A stretch of 16,252 bases of DNA, taken from contig JACQVL010000245.1 in the NCBI GenBank assembly GCA_016209865.1, positions 1 to 16,252 on the forward strand. Direction: 5' to 3'. The translations under genes were made by a program, and so were the position numbers. Numbering within the stretch: position 1 is the stretch's first letter; every line of letters starts with the position of its first letter. Positions 6,477-12,844 of this stretch are shown piece by piece. Source of the stretch: Candidatus Latescibacterota bacterium. Lineage in GTDB: Bacteria; JAAXHH01; JACQVL01. A model generated the notes under the pieces. It made no database searches, was not told where the DNA came from, and saw only the letters and a list, made by a program, of their open reading frames with translations.

Positions 6477-6506
6477 AACTGTTCATTTCTCAGGCAGGCA
6501 TGTCGG

Positions 6507-7967
6507 TCACCCGGTGAGGCGGACGGCGACATACCACAGCCCCACGCCGATGTACACGGCGGTGACGACGATCATGAGCGCCCGGGTGACCGGATGGGGC
6601 TTCACCCACGCCGGGAACGTCCGGGGGAGCAGGACGTAGTTCAGGTAGATCAGCCCCGGACAGAACAGTCCCATCGCCAGGAACGCGATCACCCCGCGCA
6701 GGATGATGAGCTGGCCGGGTTCCGCCATGGCGAGCGTGGCCGTCGTCAGGACGGTGAAGAGGCCGACGAACCCGTAGTACACGCTCCGGAAGTGGAACCG
6801 TCGAACACGTGAGAAGTTGGCGAACAGGAAGTCCGCCTGCATCCGTGAGAACCCGTCGGTGAGCTGGAGCCAGGCGTCGCAGAGGAATGCCGCCGCGATG
6901 ATGAGAAACAGGGTTTTCCCGATCCCTCCCCAGCTCACCTCGAAGAACGCGGACTGGACGACCGCGATCTGCCAGCCCTGCGGGATCAACCCTTTCGGCC
7001 TGAGCAGCGCCCACGCCAGCCAGCACATGATCGTCGTCGTCAGCAGGTTCAACCCAACCCCGAGCCCCATCTCGACCGTCAGGTACCGCATGAACCCGCG
7101 GTAGTGCCGCCGGTTCTCCTCATTGTCCGTGAACCCGTAACCGGTCGAGGGGATCGCCTCCGCCGCGCCGCGCAGCGGACTGGTGACCCGGCCGATGTAC
7201 CGGGCCATCCCCACCCCTTTATCCCGCATCCAGTAGGACAGGAACAACTGGCCGAACCCGCCCGCGCCCGCGAACACGATGCCGGTCAGGACGATCGAGA
7301 GGTCTTTGGGGTCCCAGTTAGCCGGCCGATGGAGTCCTGGGGTGAGGAGGGCGCTGAAGAACTCTCCCGTCACCGCTAAGACGGGGCGCTGAAAGAGGGC
7401 GAAGACGATCCCCCCGATGGTGATCACGACGACCGTCGTCGTCAGCCGCTCGACGATCTTGTAGACGACCCGGCCGACCAGGAGGGCGCAGAGGTAGACG
7501 GCGATCGTCGTGTACGCCCAGAAGAGGGACTGGCCACGGGGCGTCCATCCGCCCGGCAGGCCGGTGAGCTCGGCCAAGGCGGTGCCGCCTGCCGACGCGT
7601 ACGCCCCGAACCAGATGTTCTCGATGAACACCCCGCACCAGATCAGCAGCGCGTACCCCCGGCTGATCCGGCTGAACCCGGTCATCGCCGTCTCCCCGGT
7701 GGCGATCGTGTACCGGGCGATCTCGAGGTTCACCCAGAGCTGCATGAGAGAGGCCGGGATGAGCAGGCCGAGGAACGCGCCGCCGTACTTGGCCGTCAGA
7801 TACGGCCACCAGATGAGCTCCCCGCTGCCCTGAGCGAGTCCAGCCCAGACGATCCCCGGCCCGAGGTAGGCCAGCAGACCGGCGAACGCGGGCATGGCGG
7901 CCACCTTCAGCGGCGCAAGCCGGCCAAGCGGGAGTTCCGGCTGACGGGCGACACGGTCATGGTTCAT
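6507..7967 (-). CDS. Nramp-superfamily transporter lacking the canonical metal motif
   Basis: The protein has 486 residues with about 11-12 hydrophobic segments. The opening LGPGIVWAGLAQGSGEL (35-51) aligns with Nramp helix 1, LGPGFLxSIAxLDPGN. The metal-binding DPGN is replaced by GSGE. In helix 6 the usual MPHN element is replaced by AGAGGFGQLFLSYWMRDKG (233-251). These changes place it in an Nramp-like branch often annotated as divalent-metal transporter but without the known Mn/Fe ligands, so the substrate is unknown. Glu50 could take over cation coordination; this is inference. Its ATG overlaps the STAS gene stop as ATGA, implying translational coupling. It is the last gene of the phosphatase-STAS-transporter operon and converges on the TolC-like gene. 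Confidence 0.8.
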   Translation of the reverse strand: MNHDRVARQPELPLGRLAPLKVAAMPAFAGLLAYLGPGIVWAGLAQGSGELIWWPYLTAKYGGAFLGLLIPASLMQLWVNLEIARYTIATGETAMTGFSRISRGYALLIWCGVFIENIWFGAYASAGGTALAELTGLPGGWTPRGQSLFWAYTTIAVYLCALLVGRVVYKIVERLTTTVVVITIGGIVFALFQRPVLAVTGEFFSALLTPGLHRPANWDPKDLSIVLTGIVFAGAGGFGQLFLSYWMRDKGVGMARYIGRVTSPLRGAAEAIPSTGYGFTDNEENRRHYRGFMRYLTVEMGLGVGLNLLTTTIMCWLAWALLRPKGLIPQGWQIAVVQSAFFEVSWGGIGKTLFLIIAAAFLCDAWLQLTDGFSRMQADFLFANFSRVRRFHFRSVYYGFVGLFTVLTTATLAMAEPGQLIILRGVIAFLAMGLFCPGLIYLNYVLLPRTFPAWVKPHPVTRALMIVVTAVYIGVGLWYVAVRLTG

Positions 7968-8299
7968 TGAGACGCTGCGACCGCCTCGTCTACAGTCTTA
8001 AAAACGTCGAACACCGGCAAGAGCCGGCTGACCGCCAGGATCGTGTACGGCCGTTCCGGCAGCCGGGCGAGTTTCAGGTCCCCGCCCACTTCCCGCATGG
8101 TCTTCATCCCGGCGATGATCATTCCGACGCCTGAACTGTTCATCAGATGGACGCCGCCCATGTCGAGCACGACGATCTTCGTCCCCTCGCTCTTCAGACT
8201 GTGCAGGCGGCCCTGGAACTTGTCCGCGTCATCCCCCATCAGGTTTCCACTCAATTCGAAGACCGCGACTCCACCGACCTTTCGTTCTTTCATCGCCAT
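7964..8299 (-). CDS. STAS-domain anti-sigma-factor antagonist
   Basis: The protein has 111 residues, a single STAS domain of normal length. Typical features are VAVFELSGNLMGDDADKF near the start, KIVVLDMGGVHLMNSSGVGM around the phosphorylation site (Ser56 is the likely residue, equivalent to Ser58 of SpoIIAA), and a final helix DVFKTVDEAVAA. Members switch partners: unphosphorylated, they bind an anti-sigma kinase and release its target; a PP2C phosphatase reactivates them. ATG 8299 follows GAGGAGG by 8 nt, preferred over the in-frame ATG two codons later. The upstream gene encodes exactly such a phosphatase, 51 nt away, and the downstream transporter gene overlaps by 4 nt. No RsbW-type kinase gene is nearby, so the kinase must be encoded elsewhere or the target is different. 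Confidence 0.93.
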   Translation of the reverse strand: MAMKERKVGGVAVFELSGNLMGDDADKFQGRLHSLKSEGTKIVVLDMGGVHLMNSSGVGMIIAGMKTMREVGGDLKLARLPERPYTILAVSRLLPVFDVFKTVDEAVAASQ

Positions 8300-8350
8300 G
8301 ATGAGTTCCTCCTCACAGAGCAGTGACGAGTGACAAGCAAAACAAGGCCA

Positions 8351-10018
8351 TTAGACTTCGTGTTCGACGATCGCTAAGGTGAGGTCATCCTGGTGCTCTG
8401 TGCCGGCCGCGAACCGATCCACGTCCTGTAAGATCGCGTCTCGCAGCGCCGGGGCCGGGCTTCCCCGCTGCACGGCAACTAAGTCGAGCAGCCGCTGCTC
8501 CCCATATTCCTCGTCCTCCGCGTTCCGGGTTTCAGTGACCCCGTCCGTGTACAACACCAACTTCGCGCCTGGCTCAAACGGCGTCTCGTGGATTCCATGC
8601 GGGACGTCCCGTTCTTCCATAATCCCGATCGGGATGCCGGTCGGCATGAGGACGGTCGTCGCCTCGCCCGCCGGGAGCAGGATGGGCGGGTTATGGCCCG
8701 CATTACAGTAGATCAAGGTGCGCGTCCGCCGGTCGATCTCCGCATGAAAAAAGGTGATGAACTGGCGGGGGTTCGCATGCTTCAGGATGTACTGATTGAG
8801 CCGGGCGATCCGCTCCTGAAGGGGGAGCCCGGTCTCGACCAGGGTGGTCAGGATCGACTCGCACGCGGCCATCAGCAGTGCCCCGGCCGGGCCCTTCCCG
8901 GCCACATCCGCGATCGTCACGGTCAGGACGTCTTCGTTGAGCGGGATAAAATCAAAATAATCCCCCCCGACCTGCAAGCACGCCCGGTTGAACCCGAGGC
9001 ACCGGAAGCCGGCGAACGCGTACGAACTGCCCGGTAACAGCCTGGCCTGGATCTGGGCCGCCAGGGCTAATTCCCTCTCCATCGCCGCCTGGACGACCGC
9101 CGCCGCCATCAGCCGGAGGTTGTCGATCTTGATCGCTGCCAGGTTGGCCACGGCGCTCAACATCCCCAGGTGATCCATGTTCAACCGTACTTCCTGCTCC
9201 GTCGTATCCAGGTAGAACAGCCCGAACACCTGATCCTCATGCCAGAGCGGGGCGCAGAGGATGGAGGTAATCCCTCGGTTGATGACGCTGTCCTGGGCCT
9301 TAAACCGCTCGTCCTGCCCGGCGTTCGTCGTGAACAAAGCCATCTTATTCTCGATCACTTCCTGCGCGGCAGTCTTACTGATCGTCAGGTCCCTGACCAT
9401 GTCGGGCGTGGAGCAGGCTATAGCTTTGATATCCAACTGGTATCCATCAGGATGAGATTGCTGATAGACGATCGCGCAACAATCCGCCTGGAACCAGTCC
9501 AGGATATGTTGAGCCAGGAACTCGGCCAGAGCGTACTCATCTTTCATGGATATGATGTCTTTACTCAACCGGTTCAAGAGGAGCAGGTTGTGCTGCCTGG
9601 TGGGGGTATCGTCCTGGGGGCTCTGTTCGACCATCGTGTACGGCAGTTGGTCGGCCTTGAACATCGACGCCTGAAACTGCGGGTCGTTCGGTCCCAGCAC
9701 CATGTTGGCGGTCGTCGTCTTCGCCGGCGGGTTGACCAGGTACTTCATGATCGTCTGGCCGACCCGAACCTGGTCCCCGACCCTGAGCGGGATCTCCTGC
9801 TGGAGCACCGTCTCGTTCAGGAACGTCCCGTTCGAGCTGTCCATGTCCTTCACCAGGTAGAGTTCCCCGGTGCGACGAAGCTGTGCATGATGGCGCGAGA
9901 CCCCGGCGTCATGGAGCAAGATATCGGCATCCTTCGCCCGCCCGATCATGACCGTCTCTTTCGACAGCGAGTACGTCTGCGCTTCGCCCTGGGCGGTGAT
10001 GATATGAAGGTACGGCAT
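8351..10018 (-). CDS. FHA-GAF-PP2C (RsbU/SpoIIE-type) serine phosphatase
   Basis: The protein has 555 residues from ATG 10018, chosen because GGAGAG lies 9 nt upstream and the FHA domain follows at once. The frame could extend to GTG 10108, but that segment crosses an operator-like dyad and has no ribosome site. Residues 1-95 are an FHA phosphopeptide-binding domain (IGRAKDADILL, SRHHAQL, SSNGTFLN). Residues about 140-310 are a GAF sensor domain. Residues about 320-555 are a PP2C/SpoIIE phosphatase with complete metal-binding motifs: VGGDYFDF, IADVAGKGPAGALLMA, YCNAGHNPP, LYTDGVTETRN and QDDLTLAIVE. It should dephosphorylate a STAS protein, and the next gene encodes one. The FHA domain suggests that a Thr kinase supplies an input; the GAF ligand is unknown. 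Expression is probably from the divergent promoter region at 10129-10159. Confidence 0.93.
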   Translation of the reverse strand: MPYLHIITAQGEAQTYSLSKETVMIGRAKDADILLHDAGVSRHHAQLRRTGELYLVKDMDSSNGTFLNETVLQQEIPLRVGDQVRVGQTIMKYLVNPPAKTTTANMVLGPNDPQFQASMFKADQLPYTMVEQSPQDDTPTRQHNLLLLNRLSKDIISMKDEYALAEFLAQHILDWFQADCCAIVYQQSHPDGYQLDIKAIACSTPDMVRDLTISKTAAQEVIENKMALFTTNAGQDERFKAQDSVINRGITSILCAPLWHEDQVFGLFYLDTTEQEVRLNMDHLGMLSAVANLAAIKIDNLRLMAAAVVQAAMERELALAAQIQARLLPGSSYAFAGFRCLGFNRACLQVGGDYFDFIPLNEDVLTVTIADVAGKGPAGALLMAACESILTTLVETGLPLQERIARLNQYILKHANPRQFITFFHAEIDRRTRTLIYCNAGHNPPILLPAGEATTVLMPTGIPIGIMEERDVPHGIHETPFEPGAKLVLYTDGVTETRNAEDEEYGEQRLLDLVAVQRGSPAPALRDAILQDVDRFAAGTEHQDDLTLAIVEHEV

Positions 10019-10102
10019 CGAAACGGACTCTCCGGCCGTGCGAGACTTCTGATGCCCCTGATTCACGGGCGCGGGAGGAATCAACAGACAGGCGGGACGC
10101 GA

Positions 10103-10121
10103 CATCACGTCAGACGTGATG
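10103..10121. promoter_or_regulatory. 19-bp dyad, operator candidate in the phosphatase leader
   Basis: CATCACGT-CAG-ACGTGATG is a perfect 8-bp inverted repeat with a 3-bp centre. It lies just past the predicted transcription start of the phosphatase operon and 85 bp before its ATG. It suits a dimeric regulator; the protein is unknown. Confidence 0.5.
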
Positions 10122-10128
10122 CATCGTG

Positions 10129-10159
10129 CTTATAGTATAAGAAATCCATTCAGTGTCAA
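10129..10159 (-). promoter_or_regulatory. Promoter of the phosphatase-STAS-transporter operon
   Basis: On the minus strand a perfect -35 TTGACA (10154-10159) is followed by overlapping -10 candidates. TATACT (10134-10139) has a 14-bp spacer and TATAAG (10129-10134) a 19-bp spacer. The -10 area is itself a dyad, CTTATA-G-TATAAG (10129-10141), so it also offers a -10 box to the plus strand, though no good plus-strand -35 is seen. A 19-bp spacer would suit a MerR-type activator, but no dyad fits the spacer. Confidence 0.45.
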
Positions 10160-10169
10160 GGAGGAAAAT

Positions 10170-10232
10170 ATGAGGCCTCGAAGATCGGGCAACAGCCGCG
10201 CATCGAAGAAAACAGAGCCGCAGCGTCGATGA
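10170..10232 (+). CDS. Possible 20-residue basic peptide gene
   Basis: ATG 10170 follows a full AAGGAGG by 5 nt and opens a 20-codon frame, MRPRRSGNSRASKKTEPQRR, ending at TGA 10232. Nine of 20 residues are Arg or Lys. The frame ends inside an intrinsic terminator hairpin (10209-10249). It could be a leader peptide controlling read-through towards etfA or a free-standing small gene. Basic composition in GC-rich DNA can arise by chance, so the ribosome site is the main support. Confidence 0.35.
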   Translation: MRPRRSGNSRASKKTEPQRR

Positions 10233-10249
10233 GATGGCGGCCTGTTTTT
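10209..10249 (+). terminator. Intrinsic terminator or attenuator upstream of etfA
   Basis: AAAACAG-A-GCCGC (10209-10221) pairs with GCGGCCTGTTTT (10237-10248) over 12 bp with one bulged A and a 15-nt loop, ending in TTTTT (10245-10249). CATCGA (10201-10206) could instead pair with TCGATG (10226-10231) in the loop, so alternative folds exist. The 264-bp spacer 10109-10372 also has a perfect TTGACA at 10255-10260 that could serve etfA, but its -10 (TACTTG, 10278-10283) is poor. Confidence 0.6.
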
Positions 10250-10372
10250 CTTGCTTGACATTGGGAATGAGCTGGATTACTTGGTCACATGGATGGGCTC
10301 GTCAATCGCGTGCCATCCCAAGCTCCAGCCATCAAGACTGAAGGGTGATCGCTGATCTTCACAGGAGGCTGT

Positions 10373-11356
10373 ATGGCAGGTGTCCTCGCATTCGCGGAAC
10401 AACGGGACGGGGTCTTCAGGAACGCGGCGTTCGAGGTAGTGAGCGAAGGGCGGAAGCTGGCGAATGAACTGGGCGGTGAGATGGTGGCTGCCGTCATCGG
10501 GTCGGGGGTCGAAAGCCCCAGCGCGTCGCTCGGACGGTATGGGGCGGATCGCGTCCTGGTGGCCGACGAGCCAGTCTTCCAGTCGTACTCGACGGAAGGG
10601 TACGCGGCCGCGCTCACCGGAATGATCCGGGTGGCCAGCCCGTCGATCGTGCTCCTGTCGGCGTCGGCGATGGGGAAAGTGTTGGGGCCGGCGGTGGCGG
10701 CGCGGCTGGGGACCGGACTGGCGACAGATTGTACGGGGCTTGCTCTCGACGGGGAGCGTGTGCGCGCGGAACGGCCGGTGTACGCCGGGAAAGCGCTCGC
10801 CACTGTGATTATCCGGACAGACCCCCAGATGGCCACCTTACGGCCAAACGTCTTCCCGGCGACGGTCGTCGATGAGGGGCGGGTCGCGCCGGTCGAGCGG
10901 TTTACGGCTAACGTCGACCCGGCGAGCATCCGGGCGCGGGTGCGTGAGGTGGTCGCGTCCTCTGTGGGCAAGCTCGACCTGACTGAAGCGCCCATCATCG
11001 TCTCAGGCGGACGCGGTCTCGGCGGGCCCGAGCACTTCACGCTGGTCGAAGAGCTGGCGGCAGTCCTGGGCGGCGTCGTCGGCGCGTCCCGTGCGGTGGT
11101 CGACCTGGGCTGGCGGCCGCAATCCGATCAGGTCGGCCAGACGGGGAAGACGGTCTCTCCTTCCTTGTACATCGCCTGCGGCATTTCGGGGGCGATCCAG
11201 CATCTCGCCGGGATGTCGTCGTCGAAATGCGTCGTCGCCATCAACAAAGACCCGGACGCCCCGATCTTCCAGAAGGCGGACTATGGGATCGTCGGGGACG
11301 TGTTCGAGGTCGTGCCTGCGCTGACGGCTGAACTGAAGCGGGCGCTGGGACGGTGA
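10373..11356 (+). CDS. etfA: Electron transfer flavoprotein alpha subunit
   Basis: The protein has 327 residues, usual for EtfA. ATG 10373 follows AGGAGG by 4 nt. The N-terminal alpha/beta domain (about 1-200) has [10 protein letters not shown] and [20 protein letters not shown]. The C-terminal FAD domain (205-327) has the signature run [49 protein letters not shown], and [20 protein letters not shown]. The EtfAB heterodimer carries electrons from acyl-CoA and other dehydrogenases to the quinone pool through ETF-QO. The unusual point is the missing partner: etfB normally lies directly beside etfA, but here a 264-bp control region lies upstream and convergent recA downstream. Either etfB is encoded elsewhere, or this gene was separated by rearrangement. 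Confidence 0.95.
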   Translation: MAGVLAFAEQRDGVFRNAAFEVVSEGRKLANELGGEMVAAVIGSGVESPSASLGRYGADRVLVADEPVFQSYSTEGYAAALTGMIRVASPSIVLLSASAMGKVLGPAVAARLGTGLATDCTGLALDGERVRAERPVYAGKALATVIIRTDPQMATLRPNVFPATVVDEGRVAPVERFTANVDPASIRARVREVVASSVGKLDLTEAPIIVSGGRGLGGPEHFTLVEELAAVLGGVVGASRAVVDLGWRPQSDQVGQTGKTVSPSLYIACGISGAIQHLAGMSSSKCVVAINKDPDAPIFQKADYGIVGDVFEVVPALTAELKRALGR

Positions 11357-11364
11357 GAGAGTCC

Positions 11365-11530
11365 GGGGTTCGGGATACGGGATTCGGGGTACGGGAAAGG
11401 AAACAGACAAGACGAGATACGGGGTACGGGGTTCGGGAAAGACGATGGCTTCCCGCTTTCGCGGGCATAACAGTCGTGCATGCTGTTCACTTTGCCTTTC
11501 CCGAATCCCCAACCCCGAACCCCGACCCTT
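11365..11530. repeat. Heptamer arrays in direct and inverted order plus hairpin between etfA and recA
   Basis: The 175-bp convergent spacer is mostly repeat. Units of the GGGRWWC type occur five times at 11365-11399 and four times at 11414-11441. The reverse-complement units CTTTCCC, GAATCCC, CAACCCC and GAACCCC occur at 11496-11523. Between them CCCGC-TTTC-GCGGG (11452-11465) forms a short hairpin resembling dRS3-like dispersed palindromes. The opposed arrays could fold into a long imperfect stem and separate the two converging transcripts. No T-tract terminator is seen. Confidence 0.75.
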
Positions 11531-11531
11531 C

Positions 11532-12599
11532 TCACCCCTCCGTCTCCACTTCCTCATCGACCGCGCTGGCCGGTTTTGACGTATTCAGTCCTTCCTGCAT
11601 CAGTTGTTCGCGGAGCTTTGCCTCGATCTCCATCCCCAGCTCTGGACGCTCTTTCAGCAGGGCTCGGACGTTCTCCCGCCCCTGACCCAGCCGTTCTTCT
11701 TTGTACGAGAACCAGGTCCCGCTCTTCTCGATCACCCCATTTTCCACGCCGAGTTCGATCAGGTCTCCTTCCTTGGAAATCCCCTCGCCGTAGAGGATAT
11801 CAAAATGAGCCTCCCGGAAGGGCGGCGCGACTTTATTCTTCTTGACGGACGCTTTGACCTGAATCCCGGTGACGTTGTCCTCGCCCTTGATCTGGCCGGT
11901 CCGGCGGACTTCGATCCGCACGGATGAGTAAAATTTCAAGGCCAGGCCGCCCGTCGTCGTCTCCGGGTTGCCGTACATTACCCCGATCTTCTGGCGGATC
12001 TGGTTGATGAAGATGACGGCGGTGCGGGATCGGCCGATGGCGCCGGTCAGCTTCCGCAATGCCTGGGACATCAGCCGCGCCTGAAGCCCAACGTGCGAAT
12101 CCCCCATCTCCCCCTCGATCTCCGCTTTGGGGACGAGGGCGGCCACGGAATCCACGACGATCACATCGATCGCGCCGCTGCGAACGAGGGTCTCAGCGAT
12201 ATCCAGGGCTTGCTCCCCCGTATCGGGCTGGGAGATCAGCAGGTTATCGATATCGACCCCGACATCCCGCGCGTATTTCGCGTCGACCGCGTGCTCCGCG
12301 TCGATGTACGCCGCGACTCCGCCCAGCCGCTGCGCCTGGGCGACGATGTGGTACGCTAACGTCGTCTTGCCGGAGGATTCCGGGCCGTAGATCTCCGTCA
12401 CCCGGCCGCGTGGCACTCCGCCGACACCGAGCGCGATGTCGAGGGTCAACGACCCGGTGGGGATGACGTCGACCGTCAGACGGGCAGTGTCTTCTCCCAG
12501 CCTCATGATGGATCCCTTGCCAAACTGCCGCTCAATCTGCGTGATGGCGGCGTTGAGCGCTTTCGCTTTTTCTTTATCGACGGCTCCGCTGGCTGCCAC
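11532..12599 (-). CDS. recA: Recombinase RecA
   Basis: From GTG 12599 the protein has 355 residues, the normal RecA length. AAGGGGGG precedes this start by 6 nt. An upstream TTG at 12656 adds 19 residues without a ribosome site and is less likely. The N-terminal helix ([20 protein letters not shown]) is followed by Walker [10 protein letters not shown] (about 72-80), EHAVD, Walker [13 protein letters not shown], loop L1 [16 protein letters not shown], and loop L2 [19 protein letters not shown]. The C-terminal domain ends in an acidic tail (VDEEVETEG). RecA forms filaments on single-stranded DNA, performs strand exchange and triggers LexA self-cleavage. Regulation is visible: the promoter 80 nt upstream carries a 16-bp dyad in its spacer. 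No recX gene follows in the window. Confidence 0.97.
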   Translation of the reverse strand: MAASGAVDKEKAKALNAAITQIERQFGKGSIMRLGEDTARLTVDVIPTGSLTLDIALGVGGVPRGRVTEIYGPESSGKTTLAYHIVAQAQRLGGVAAYIDAEHAVDAKYARDVGVDIDNLLISQPDTGEQALDIAETLVRSGAIDVIVVDSVAALVPKAEIEGEMGDSHVGLQARLMSQALRKLTGAIGRSRTAVIFINQIRQKIGVMYGNPETTTGGLALKFYSSVRIEVRRTGQIKGEDNVTGIQVKASVKKNKVAPPFREAHFDILYGEGISKEGDLIELGVENGVIEKSGTWFSYKEERLGQGRENVRALLKERPELGMEIEAKLREQLMQEGLNTSKPASAVDEEVETEG

Positions 12600-12679
12600 G
12601 ACAGGCCCCCCTTCTCGATAGATGCCCCTGGATCGACTCGACACGTGTCCGAGCAACCCATCAGGTCGCTCTTACCCCC

Positions 12680-12708
12680 AATATACTAAACTTATGTTTA
12701 GATAGCAA
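12680..12708 (-). promoter_or_regulatory. recA promoter with dyad in the spacer, LexA-box candidate
   Basis: On the minus strand, -35 TTGCTA (12703-12708), a 17-bp spacer and -10 TATATT (12680-12685) form a good sigma70 promoter. The spacer is almost wholly a perfect dyad, CTAAAC-ATAA-GTTTAG (12686-12701). A protein bound there would block RNA polymerase, as LexA does at recA. The AAAC-N4-GTTT core resembles the GAAC-N4-GTTC box of Firmicutes and Actinobacteria but is not identical. Confidence 0.65.
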
Positions 12709-12806
12709 GGATTTTTTCTCCTCTCCATCATTTTTCTGTAGTCTACAATCTGTCCGCAATCTCGTACGGAAACTTACTGACGGAAAGAATCGTTGTAAAG
12801 AATAAA

Positions 12807-12826
12807 AGAGCCCCTTGCTCTGTTTT
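12807..12826 (+). terminator. Small hairpin with T-run in the TPR-gene leader, possible attenuator
   Basis: AGAGC (12807-12811) and GCTCT (12817-12821) form a 5-bp stem with a 5-nt loop, followed by GTTTT. It lies 19 nt before ATG 12845. The stem is short, so support is weak. No clear plus-strand promoter was found in 12709-12806. Confidence 0.25.
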
Positions 12827-12844
12827 CTCTCTCCGAGTGTCTGT

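Noticed and set aside
9170-10135. 321-residue open frame on the plus strand
   Set aside because: It is antisense to the FHA-GAF-PP2C gene, shows no family motif, and reflects high GC; the opposite strand has complete domain motifs.
10285-11040. 251-residue minus-strand frame
   Set aside because: It is antisense to etfA with a biased Ser/Thr/Arg composition; EtfA motifs on the plus strand are unambiguous.
11353-11685. 110-residue plus-strand frame across the etfA-recA spacer
   Set aside because: Its first part is translated heptamer repeat and the rest is antisense to recA.
12600-12656. N-terminal extension of RecA from TTG 12656
   Set aside because: The added 19 residues lack RecA-like sequence and a ribosome site, while GTG 12599 gives the normal length and has AAGGGGGG before it.
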